The position numbers and the translations under genes are program-made. Source: Mytilus californianus (Eukaryota > Mollusca > Bivalvia > Mytilida > Mytilidae). Taken from it: a stretch of 64,000 nt of DNA. Positions within the stretch are counted from its first letter, which is position 1; each line of letters begins with the position of its first letter. Shown here one piece after another: positions 1-11,100 of the stretch. The stretch is taken from assembly GCF_021869535.1 (NCBI RefSeq), contig NW_026262712.1, positions 64,908,100 through 64,972,099 of the forward strand, given 5' to 3'. The notes under the pieces are model-generated. The model saw nothing but the letters and a program-made list of their open reading frames with translations, had not been told where the DNA came from and did not search any database.

Positions 1-60
1 TCAATCATTATTTGGGTATCTGTTATGATTTTTATCTATCTTTACATGATTTCTAAAACC

Positions 61-110
61 AAAGTAGAGTCAGGTGAGCGACACAGGCTCTAGAGAGCCT
101 CTAGTTTAAT
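61..110. repeat. Terminal fragment of an interspersed repeat
   Basis: A short GC-rich block with the imperfect palindrome GGCTCTAGAGAGCC followed by a T-rich tail stands out from the AT-rich intron. It looks like the end of a repeat seen often in mussel sequence. The rest would lie upstream of the window. Confidence 0.35.
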
Positions 111-983
111 TCCTTATTTTTATGACCAAAATATTTGTATTGTTCTGCATTTCATCTATCTTTTCAGTCTTATTACAGAGTGATGAAAAAGGATTAAAAC
201 TTTTATCTCTTAAATTGGTTTATCAAGTGTTTTGTTTTTATTTTGACCTAGTCTTGCCTGACTGTTTTGGTATCTTTTGATGCAATTTGTTCATCTTAAT
301 TTAATTTATTCATGACATAACTTAAGTCCATATTTTTATAAAGCCATTTAAAAATTTTTGTCATCAAAATTCAACCATACATTAGTATGTACAGGTTACT
401 GAGGTTTAAATTGTATTTGTGAATAATTTAAATTGACACAAAAACTTTTATATTATAAAAATGTTGAACTTAGTAGGTCTCCATAAAAATGACTGTAGTT
501 TTTGTCAATTAACCATTGAATAGGAGAGTAAACCAATATTACTGACTATTGTACAAGTCTCTCCTTTTCAGAAGAAAAGTTTGTTAGTAATTTTAAACAA
601 GTGTCAGTATATTTGAGTAGTTGATTACTAAGGACCATTCAGAAGTAAATTTACAAAGGTGATAATTGATTAGGAATGTTGATTATTATCTGAACATTTT
701 TACAAGCTTTCTGTACATTAATATGAAAGTGTAGAAGTCTGATCTTTCATCAGATAAAAATACCTACATTTTGTAGCCAATTTTGTTGAACATAACAATT
801 TGGTATTTATACAGTGTCAATAAGCACCAATATCAGATTTAAATGGCTGCTGATTTGTGAATTAGTTAGCTTGCTAGTAGAGTTATTTTTTTGCTACCAT
901 CAAATAAGAGATTGATGCTGGCAAATTATTATTCATATACATTGTATATATACCGTTATCCCCTTTGTAATGACCATGCAATA

Positions 984-1250
984 TTTTTATGCCGCCGCCA
1001 TAGCAGAGGGGCATTAAGTTTTACCCTTGTCTGTACCTACATACGTCCGTACGTCCGAATTGGCTTCTGTTCCCTTAGTAGTTTGCCTCAATGAAAATGT
1101 TATGAAACTGATACACAATGCTTATGTACCATTAAACACAGATCGTGTTCGAATTTGGGTGGCATCACTTTTACAGTTCTCTAATTATATCCCTTTATAA
1201 AGTTATATGCAAGCGAGGCATCATCAGTGTCCCATAGACACGTTCTCCAT
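984..1250 (+). repeat. Short copy of the ATGCCCCC-type repeat family
   Basis: It begins with a degenerate TTATGCCGCCGCC block and a run of ACGTCCGTACGTCCG type, and ends near a degraded GGCATC. The internal sequence (CACAATGCTTATGTACC, CAGATCGTGTTCGAATTTGGG) is clearly related to the units at 4612-5200 and 51075-51215. It has a single internal unit, against about four in the 4498-5235 copy. Confidence 0.65.
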
Positions 1251-1340
1251 TTATTTTAACTTTAAAATTACCCAGTATGGCTCTGATTCATTTTTCAATT
1301 GCAACAAATTTTTTTAAAATTTACATGTATGCAAATAATA

Positions 1341-1522
1341 GATTAGACCGTTGGTTTTCCCGTTTGAATGGTTTTACACCAGTAATTTTTTGGGGCCCTT
1401 TATAGCTTACTGTTCAGTGTGAGCCAAGGCTCCCTGTTGAAGACCGTACTGTGACCTATAATGGTATAAATTTTTACTTGGATGGAGAGTTGTCTCATTG
1501 GCACTCATACCACATCTTCTTA
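1341..1522 (-). repeat. Interspersed repeat, family with GCCAATGAGACAACT motif
   Basis: On the minus strand this reads GTGGTATGAGTGCCAATGAG, then a tract ending in TATAGGTCACAGTACGG and TAAGCTATAAAGGGCCCC. The same modules recur at 15345-15420, 17700-17840, 32350-32820, 34862-35040 and 46975-47185. A 73-codon minus-strand ORF here is repeat-derived and has no coding signature. The class is uncertain (SINE or truncated LINE tail). Confidence 0.65.
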
Positions 1523-1817
1523 TATCTAAATAATTTTGGAATTTAGTAGCACACTTTTGCTTATGTAATACTTTTGCATTTCTCAGAAAGTGTTGAAATA
1601 GAAATAGCATTGAAGCATACAGATGCATAACTGCAGAGTAAGGTACATGATATGTACACTTAATGTTTGTATATACATATTCACAAGATGAATTATGGTT
1701 GTTTTTTTGTCATTCCTTACATTTACAGGAGGGGGTGTCAAAAGTTTTTTCTTTTTTTCTTTTAAAGATAATAAGTAAACAAGTATTTAGAATAAAAACA
1801 ATGTAATCCTGATTTTT

Positions 1818-2761
1818 GTCTCACCTTGACGGAGTCAAAAAGTGAGACATAGGTATGCTGTTACCGGCTGTGGTGACGGCGGTAGTGGCGTCAACAATGT
1901 ATTAGTTTGTGATTAGGTCTAGTTCATGGTGAACCACTAGTGGTAGGTCAATGATATTTGGTATGCAGTTGTATTAGCATTGGTAAATCTCATTACCATG
2001 GAGATTATTTGGCCCCGCCCCCTCAGTCAAGGTCTATTGACTTTGAAACTTTGCTTAGTTTACATGTATTAGTTTGTGATTAGGTCAGTTTATGGGGAAC
2101 CACTAGTGGTAGGTCAATGATATTTGGTATGCAGTTGTATAAGCATTGGCATATCCTATTTCCTTGGAGATTATTTGGCCCCATCCCCTCATTCATGGTC
2201 TATTGACTTTGAAACTTTTGCTTAGTTTTCATGTATTAGTTTGTGATTTGGTCAGTTTAATGGGAACCGTTAGTGGTAGGTCAATGATAATTGGTATGCA
2301 GTTGTATAAGCATTAGCACATCTCATTTCCATGGAGAATATTTGGTGTCTATCCTTCAGTCATGGTCTATTGACTTTGAAACTTTTGCCTAGTTTACATG
2401 TATTAGTTTGTGATTACAGTTCAGTTTAAGATGAACTACTAATGTTAAGTCAATGCAAGTTTCATTTCCATGAAGATTATATAACCCTACCCCTAATTAT
2501 GGTTCATTGACTTTGAAACTTTTTTAGTTTACAAGTTAATGTTTGTGTTTAGGTTTGTTTAAAGGGAACGACTTATGAAAAGTCAATGGTATTTGGTTTG
2601 CAGTTGTATTTGCATTGGCACATCTCATTTTCATAGAGATTGTTTAGCCCTGTACCTTCAGTCATGGTTCATTGACTTTGAATATTTGCATAACTTACAT
2701 GTTAAAGTATTGCTATTTTAATTTCAACATTTGCATTATCAAAATAACAAATAGGTGAGAC
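1818..2761 (+). repeat. Tandem-core element with inverted ends GTCTCACCT/AGGTGAGAC
   Basis: The left end GTCTCACCT (1818) and right end AGGTGAGAC (2753-2761) are exact reverse complements. Between them the same unit restarts at 1901, 2068, 2235 and 2402, an exact 167-bp period, followed by a shortened unit near 2536. Each unit contains TGTATTAGTTTGTGATT and CAGTTGTATTAGCATTGG-like blocks. A tandem core of about 160 bp inside short flanks resembles the bivalve pearl elements, now often treated as non-autonomous Helitron relatives. That class assignment is inference. Confidence 0.75.
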
Positions 2762-3689
2762 ATATCTCTGTGTTAACAGTTTATTTCTATTAGATTGCTA
2801 GGAATGTTAGAGAAGTAGATTTTTAATAATGTAAACTAGAATATGAAATAAAAAGTTCCAAGAGGGAAGACAATAAAAAAGAAAGACATGAGAATCTAAT
2901 GGTGTTCTTTAATTGGTGTACATGTAGTATGTATGTTGAAATCAGACAAAAAATTAAACCTTCCTCCCTGCAATACTATTAGATATGAGGTTTAACTTTA
3001 GCAAAATATTCATTGTGAAATTACAAAATGTTTCAGTGAAGTAAGGTTTGACTGTCTGATCTCACGGAACTATAATTGAAAAATAAATTTGGTTAACCTA
3101 CAGCCCAGACACATGAAAGTAAACCCAAGTAATTTGTGTTACATTATACTACTAATTAATATCAGCATGGCATAGGTATTAAATGTCTTAAATTACATAA
3201 CAATTTAGTTTTCTCTTTAGAATTTCTAATGCATAATAATGTGGTCTAGTGCTACATATAATCAGATGAAATAAAGAGGTTTACCAGTATAATATTAAAT
3301 ATTGATGCATAAAATAGAACAAGACACCACATCCAGTGGCAGATCCATGACTTTCAAAAAGGGGGAGGGTAAAAATAAGAGGTGGCTGGCATTAGAAAAA
3401 TCAGGGAAAAAAACACCCTCTTTTTTGCTGTAAGAAAGCCTGGTCCATTGATCCATCTATGAACATTTTTCATAAGCAGACAAAGCATGTTTGTTAAAGC
3501 ATTGAATTACTCACCAAAAGGTAATCATTATTAATTTGTCACAATTTAGTAGTCAGTAGAAATTGATTTGTCAATACATGCCTTAAATAATTAAAAACAT
3601 ATAAATAAATAGCTAAATTGTATTTCTCATTAAAAAGCACATTTCATTCCATCCTATTTCAATAATTTGTTTCAACAGATATGAATAAA

Positions 3690-4060
3690 AGAAGGTATGA
3701 GGTATACATCAATGAGACAGCAACCAAACAACACCAAAATATTCAAAATACATCTGGATTTCAACATGCAGTCTTCAACAATAGACAGGTTTCTATGCAA
3801 ATGTCAAGCTATTTATATATAAATCACCACTAGTCTAGAAGTTAGTGAATAAATTTAACAGAGAATATAAAAGATCTATCAGCAACACTAAAATCCCCAT
3901 AAGAAAAAAAGTGATAGAAAAAAATACATTGAGATACATGTAAGACAAAAAACAAGGAACCACAAGCAAAGTTTCTGACTCTGGACAGACAGAAATCACT
4001 AAATAGGCTTAACGACTAGCAGGTCTCTACTCTAAACAATCCAAAGTCATACATAAATCA
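3690..4060 (+). repeat. Degenerate interspersed repeat
   Basis: This contains a GTATACATCAATGAGACAGC block and a GTGAATAAATTTAACAGA block; the latter has a close match near 17568-17582. It appears to be an old, decayed copy of a family related to the GCCAATGAGACAACT repeats. Boundaries are approximate. Confidence 0.4.
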
Positions 4061-4497
4061 TTATTGTGTGGAACAGGAAGTTTTATCCATATTTAGAGTG
4101 CCGATACATGTATATTTTTTACGTCCATTGTCAACTTTACGTTGAAGTAAATTCTTCCTTTGAATTTTTTTTTTTATCATTATTAGATAATGCAGGTTAC
4201 CCCCACTTGTTGATGCACAGATTATGTAGATACATGTACTACTTCAGCTGTCTTAATGTACATATAAAGATAATGTTTTTAAGTGCTATTACCACCTGTG
4301 TTTCTTTCCTAAGGTCAGAAGGTTCAGTTGAAAGGAAATAAGAAATTGATTAAAAGACTTAAGAGACAAAATTTTCAGGATTCATTGTACATTGTATTAA
4401 TTGAGTTGCTGATTATACTTTTATAATTTCTCTAAACCCTTGATTTGAAAGAACAAGGTAATTATACCTGTTATCAAGAATAGACCAATCTGCAGTT

Positions 4498-5235
4498 GTT
4501 TTTATACCCCTGTCATAGGCAAAGGGGGCATTAAGTGTTACCCTTGAGCTTCCCTCCTTCCGTCTGTCTTTCCTTCCCATTTTCGTTTCTGCACTTTTAC
4601 TTACCGTGTAAGTTTGCCTCATGCAAATTTTATAAAAGTCATTCACAATGTTAAGAACCAAAACTTGCAGACAGAGTTCGAATTACCGTTCTAGAGTTAT
4701 GCCCCTTTTTAAAACCTTAGTGAATTGCAAATTTTTTTGTTTTTTGTAAATTAAATTTTCCGCTTCCAAATTTTATGAAACTCATCCCCAATGATAAGAA
4801 CCAAAAGTCTCAGACAGAGTTCCAATTTTGGCAGCGAGTCGCTTTAATTGTGTTATGCCCTTTATAACTTAGAAAATTGCAAATTTATTTGTTTCCACAC
4901 CCTTCGTTATATTTGCCTCATGCAAATTCATACACAATGCTATGAACCACAACACACAGACAGAGTTTAATTTTGGCAGTGAGTCGTTTACCGTTGTAGA
5001 GTTCAACTTCAGTGCCCTTTATTAACTTGGAACATTGCAAATTTTTCAGTTGCCGCACTCTAACTAAAGTTTTTCACATCGAAATTTTATAAAACTCATA
5101 CACAATGCTTAGAACTACAATACGCAGACAGAGTTCGAATTTCGGCAGAGTCTTAGAGAAATGCCCCTTTTTTAACTTTGAAAATTGCAAAGCTTGAGTG
5201 GGGGCATTCGTGTCCTCAGACACATTCTTCTTTTA
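4498..5235 (+). repeat. Tandem-core element, ATGCCCCC-type ends
   Basis: It opens with TTTATACCCCTGTCATAGGC followed by a pyrimidine-rich CCGTCTGTC tract, and ends with GTGGGGGCATTCGTGTCC. About four internal units of roughly 150 bp each carry a CACAATG(C)TAAGAACC block, CAGACAGAGTT, and ATGCCC before a GAAAATTGCAAATTT block. It is the longest copy of the family also seen at 984-1250 and, truncated, at 50980-51235. Confidence 0.7.
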
Positions 5236-5237
5236 TT

Positions 5238-6158
5238 AGTCCCCTACTGACGAAGTCGAAGGGGACTTTAGGTTTGCACTCTGTCCATCTGTCCGTCTGT
5301 CCATCCGTCAGTCCGGCAAATCAGCTTTCCACACTTTTTTTCTTCGTTCTTGAAGATATTGATTTCATATTTGGTATATAGTTTTATCATGACAAGTTAA
5401 AGATCAAGTTTGAATTTTGTTCCGGTCTGATGATTTAGTCCAGAGTTATGGACCATAACTCTGGACCATATCTAATGTTAGAGTACTATGTTGAACCATA
5501 TTTCTGTACAAATGGAGATAACTCATTTTTTAAAAGACATTCTTTGTTAAATTATTTGAAGAATTTTTTGACAGGTTTGTTTGTTATTTTGTATAAACTA
5601 ATTTTCTGAATGCTATATATATATATAAAAAACTTATGAAGAGTAATCCTTTAGTTAGATAATAATCTATTTTTATTAATGTATATATTTCAATACATTA
5701 CATTGTGTATATAAAAGTTGTTGAGTTTATAAATAAGTTACAAATCTATATTACTTTGTGACAAATGAAAGAAAAAAATATTTGGAACTATTAATTATAT
5801 CTGATTATAATTTGAAAATAGATATACACTGTATTACATCATATCTAATTTTAGGGAACTATTAATCATATCTAATGTTTTTTTCATCATGCTTATAAGA
5901 TATTGATTGATAATTGGTTTATAGTTTATCATGACAAGTTACAGGTCAAGTTCAAATTTTTGTTTGAGTCTAATAATTTTGTGCAGAGTTATGGTCCTTG
6001 GACTTGAAAAATTCACTCGTATAATCAGTTTTCCACACTGTTTTTAGTCATGCTTGAAGATATTGACATGATATTTACTTTTTGTTTACACCATGACAAG
6101 TTATAGAACAAGTTAGCATTTTGTTCCAGTATAATGAATTTTTACCCGGTAGGGGACT
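5238..6158 (+). repeat. Tandem-core element with inverted ends AGTCCCCTAC/GTAGGGGACT
   Basis: AGTCCCCTAC at 5238-5247 and GTAGGGGACT at 6149-6158 are perfect inverted ends. The 5' part is a CTGTCCRTCTGTCC-rich tract. Internally a unit with TTCCACACT, GAAGATATTGA, CATGACAAGTTA and CAGAGTTATGG recurs about three times (near 5330, 5890, 6030). The middle (5480-5870) is AT-rich and may be decayed units or an insertion. It begins two bases after the previous element ends. Confidence 0.72.
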
Positions 6159-6712
6159 ATGTATTGCCATGCAATACTCTCAGAATGCTTGTTTATGAAT
6201 GAGTTACACTTGGGTCAATTAGCATTATTATGACATCATTGAACAATTGGTTCTTACTGTGATGTAATAACATAAGCATTGTGACATAGGAATTGTATGG
6301 AAAAACGCTGAAATTTGAAAGTCTTCTCTAGATAGATTTAGATCAGTCAGCTCTTGTCATCCTACTGTAATTCTTAGTTTTGAAATATCAGAAGTTAGAG
6401 TATTAATTCTTGTATTTGTTAGAGTTGTCCTGAGATTGAAAGGAAAAAGTAGTTTGAAATGAATGTAATGCATGTAATAAGTTTTGTCAATAGAATTAGA
6501 TTTGTGTAGTTTTTCAATACAGAAGAATGAAAAATTTGTGAACATTGTATACATGTATAATAAATAAGATAAACATTCAAAGTATTTTGCAGTGTTTTCC
6601 TTACATATGTTTTAAAGGATAAGGGGAATGACTTCAAGAGTGGTGTTCTTTAGAATTTAAAGCTTGGTGGTACAATTGAATTTCATCAAAAAATAGTGAG
6701 AAAATCTATTAC

Positions 6713-7768
6713 TTAAAGGGGCACTAGCTGTCAAATTCATGTTCACAGATTTGACTCAAATTCTCATATTTGATTTATAACATACTAAAACAAGTTCAAT
6801 GGTTCAATGAGGTCAAATTATTCACAAGTATACCGTTGTCCGTCTGTCCGTTGTCAACATGTAGGACATTAACTCAAAAATGCTTTTACCAATTTGCATA
6901 AAACTTTGGTGAATTGTTTATATCTATTGACGTGAGCTCCCTTTCGTTTTTTATGAAATTTAGATTTTACGTTTCCGAGCTATGGGGTTTTATTCATTAA
7001 AAAAAGGGTGATTTTCCATTTTTCGGACAAGTCAAGAATACTTTCACCAACTTGCAAGAATTGTGGTGAATTGTTTATATCTATTGACATGAGCTCCCTT
7101 TTGATTTTTATAAATTTAAGATTTTACGTTTCCGAGTTACAGGGTTTTATTCATAAAAAAAGGGGGGATTTTCCAGTTTTCAGATAAAAACTCAAAAATG
7201 CTTTCAGCAATTCTTATGAAACTTTGGTGAATTGTTTGTATGTATTGATGTAAGCTCCTTTTGGAATTTTATAAATTTTACATTTTACATTTCTCAGTTA
7301 TAGGGTTTTATTCATTAAAAAAAGGGGTGATTTTCCAGTTTTCAGACAATTACTCAAAAATGCTGTCACCAATTCTCATGAAACTTTGGTGAATTGTTTA
7401 TATCTATTGATGTAAGCTCCCTTTTTATTTTCATAAATTTCTAATATGACATTGAGAATTAATTGAACTTTATTTGTTTATAGTCTGACAACAGATTTAC
7501 TAAGTATTGCACAACAGCAAGAAATCGTTAATTGAATATAAATTCAACTCACATAACCAATTTCAAGATCTTTGACTACTTTTATTCAGAAACCTATAAT
7601 ATGTCAAATATTTAATTACAACCCAAATTCAGACCTGAATCAAGCTTAAATATTGTGTCCATTTTTGCCCCAACTGTTTACGGTTGGACTTCTGCGGGCG
7701 TATATAGCTGTGCTCAGCGAAGCAGTTTATTTTCATATCTTGTACAAATGTAGCTTATGCCCCTTTAA
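6713..7768 (+). mobile_element. TIR element flanked by TTAA, with internal ~155-bp tandem units
   Basis: TTAAAGGGGCA at 6713-6723 and TGCCCCTTTAA at 7758-7768 are perfect inverted ends starting and ending in TTAA. Inside are four units of about 155 bp (TGAATTGTTTATATCTATTGA, then GGGTTTTATTCATTAAAAAA) between 6875 and 7445. A 35-bp-type unit (TATTGCACAACAGCAAGAAA) lies near 7505. The tail with TGTGTCCATTTTTGCCCCAA and GCGGGCGTATATAGCTG matches the 3' end of the large composite element at 44820-44960. Confidence 0.65.
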
Positions 7769-8107
7769 AGAATGGTGGATAAAATGAAATGTTTTGTGGT
7801 CCTTAATGATAAAAAAAATTATAAGAACATTGTTTTGAGAAAAAAATTCTCCAGTTATAATTTATATATAATCTAATATTGTCATACCTGGAGGTAAGGG
7901 GAATAACTCTTACTCAACTTTGAATTTATGAAAGAGAAATATGGAGGATTAAATACATGCATGCATAATGCACAAATGAATATTGAACTGGAAGGAAAAT
8001 CCAAAATAAAAATACAATATTAAAAGTCTGCATGTACAACTGTTACATAAGTACATGAAGTTGGAATGATGAGTAATACAGTAATAAAGATTTTTTGTTT
8101 TATATAG

Positions 8108-8162
8108 GTGCCCAAGGCTGGGAGCAGGCAGTTACCCCGGAAGGTGCTATATATTATATTGA
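8108..8162 (+). CDS. PLEKHA5/6/7-like: Exon: first half of WW domain
   Basis: The acceptor TTTTATATAG|G and donor GA|GTAAGT bound a 55-nt exon that enters with two bases of a split codon and leaves with two. It encodes residues 1-17, including GWE with the first WW Trp (residue 4) and the aromatic pair YYI (15-17) of strand 2. The frame joins exactly to the exon at 19194 to give YYIDHNTQITTFEHP. This matches the second WW domain of PLEKHA5/6/7 proteins in position and sequence. Confidence 0.88.
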
Positions 8163-11100
8163 GTAAGTAAATGTATAATGGAAATCTGAAATATTTAATT
8201 TTCAAATATTTGATTAATAACGGTACTGTCTTATTATATACAATATTTACAGGTAGACAGTTTTAAGAAAATAACCTAACAAATTGTGAATACATGTAGT
8301 AGCTCTGAGTTTTAGGTTTGAATGACATTGAAAAACTCAGAACGGTTCAAAATTTCAAAGGATTTTGATGGAAAATTATTCAAAGAAGTGAGCTATTCTC
8401 TGCATAGAAAATTATGTTTACCTGCTTTCCATTTAGACCTTTAAAAATCTGTTGATCAACATGAGTGCAAGTAAATGTTTTGGTCAATTTTCTTACAAGA
8501 TTAATAAAGAAAAACGCTGAAAATTTAGTGTTGAGAAATTTTGTGTTCTGATAAAATAAAGTATATAAGTAAAACTAGTAGGGTTTTTGTCATGATTTAG
8601 TAAGTTCTGGTTCTGGTTTTATGGTTTGAATTCCATAACATTTCTTAAAAAGAAAGTTAACTGATTTTGAAAGTTTAGTTTGTATTTAGGGCTTCTTTCA
8701 TTTATTTTCCTTCAAGTTTATCACATATATGTTAATGTAAATTTATGTAAATTCAAAATAAATAAGCTTTTTATTTATCTACATGAATAACCATAGTAAA
8801 AGCAATGCATGTTTTCTGCTAGACATCCTCATTTGATTTGATGGCTTGAAGTTGTCTTTACCAATAAGCTAGTGAAGTCTTAAAAACTAAAATTCAGCAT
8901 AATTTTGTAAATTCAAAATGTTATTTTAGAGCCCTGTGTAAGGTTTAACTTTGTGCTTCATACTTTGTTTACTTCTTTTTCAAATTCCATGGAAGTTTAG
9001 ATTAGGTATAAGGTACAAGTAAAGTAAGTTTTTGCTGTATTTGCAGTAGAAAGTTGACAGAAATATAGTACAAAAATTTCAAAAAATTTGTTACATAAAA
9101 TGATTAAAATATATATATAGCTGTGAAATCATTGTAATAATTATTCTATTGATTGTCAAGATTCAGTTTTCTTGAAAACTGGGGATCCGATCTGTCCTGA
9201 TCACCAAAAATCTAGAAGGTCCACAAATTTTCAGTGTAGTGATGGTCCTGAAGTCCAACTAATAAGTTGTGGCGGTTTTGTATTCTTTTTCAGGCTGTCT
9301 GATATTTAGTATAGCTCCCGACTACAATGTACTTTGGATTCGTTATTATTCTTGGAATACCAATTTTTGTGAATAATATGTGTTATGGTAAACCACGATT
9401 TAAATGTTCAATGAAGTATTCATTTTCTCTAAGCTTGTATTCAGACCATTGCAAAACCATGAAACCGTGAAACTACAATATTTTTTCAATCAATGAAAAT
9501 TGGAAATAACAAAAATAAATGATTCCACAGTATATCAATATTTGATATGAAACCATATAATTATTGTAATAAAATGGCCTAATTTATTTTTATACCTACA
9601 TGTTAGCAAAATATTTGTGCAAAAAGAGGACCACCAAATTTTCTGTGGGACCACCAGATTTGTTGTCTTGGTGGTCCAATTGACCACCAGGCTAAAAAAA
9701 AAATTGAGAACTCTGTTTTAAGTAAAGCATCATTTTGTCGTCGTGCCCAGGCCTCCAAAAAGTTGTCGTCAGAAAAAACCCCAGTTTCAAAATATTTGTG
9801 CCAAGTAACGAGCATTCCCCCTCTTTTCAGACATGTATCATATATTGTTATGCCTTCATATAAAGTCAGTTCATCCATGGGAGATATCAACATTTAATAA
9901 AAAGATTTTTCTCTATCATCTTTATAATCATACAGAAAAAAAACTTTCTTAGTTTATAAACAAGCACAGCAGATCAACCATGTTTGTTTACATTGAAACA
10001 AGTAGTGAAACCTTTAAACCTGAAAGGAACTATAAATTATACTTTGTTTTAAAAAGAACCGAACATCAGGAAGATTTATTACAATCACTTTTTGATTATT
10101 TTTTAAAGATTACAAGATTAAACTATTACTTCCTTTAAGTTTATGGTAATTATTTTCAAATGTCCCTAAAAGAGGGTCATATCCCCGGTCATATATATAA
10201 TGACAATTGTCCTATTATCAACAGGCCCATGTTTTGGTCAATCAGTTGATAATTTGTTTACATAAGGGGTCTATCATTGATATTAAAATTATTCTTTAAT
10301 AATCAATTCAATTCAATATTTATTACTTTAAACATTTTATGCTCTTCAGTACAAGAATTAAAACAAAACTTGTACATCAAATGTTATTACACATCAAAGA
10401 AGCATATATTGTTCACTAGCAGCCCTGCAATTGAATGCATTAATTATTCAAATTACGCAAGTCTTTGACATTTTCAGTGCTTGATAGTTGACTTAGTTTG
10501 AAAAAGATGGACACTTATGGTAATATGTTCTAATACACTGCCTCTCTATGTAATATTCACTTTGTAATACTAAATGGAAGTCATCTTCAGTAGTATTTAA
10601 AGCACAACAGCCTAAAATAAATGAACCTGAACAGATGATTTTAAGCATGTGCTAGCAGACAGCAATTACCTGTATTATTAAGACTTCCCTTTGAAATCCC
10701 TCTATTGAGGGAATAATTATAGACATACATGAAGGGTGTTCAAAGGAATGTTGATTCTTAAAAGCAGAATGTAGCTAGGAATAATTTGTAATTAGAGTTA
10801 TTGCCCTTTGCCCAGTGGTTGTATCTGCTGATTTTTTTTTTAAATCCTAAATTATTATGTAATTGTAGGGCAATAAAATTATTTAAATGTAAAGATTAGT
10901 TTGTGCACCCATGTTTACTAACTTCAGAAAAGTAATTTACAACTGAACCATCATTGAAGTGAGAGGGATGTAAAATAAGATTTGGTTTCCTTTACAAATA
11001 TGAAAAAAGATATGGTAATTACCTTGATTGACACAAGAAACTTATTTACATAACAATAAAAACAAATGTAAAAATATAATACCATATTTAAACTTTAGAA

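Larger units (their letters stand above)
1..8107 (+). other. Upstream intron, repeat-rich
   Basis: No exon could be supported here. The exon at 8108 starts with two bases of a split codon, so a phase-1 donor must lie upstream. Vertebrate relatives carry another WW domain just before this one, and I found no matching exon here, so it probably lies before base 1. The stretch holds at least six repeat elements, listed separately. The spaces between them (108-983, 2762-3689, 6159-6712, 7769-8107) are unremarkable AT-rich intron. Confidence 0.7.
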
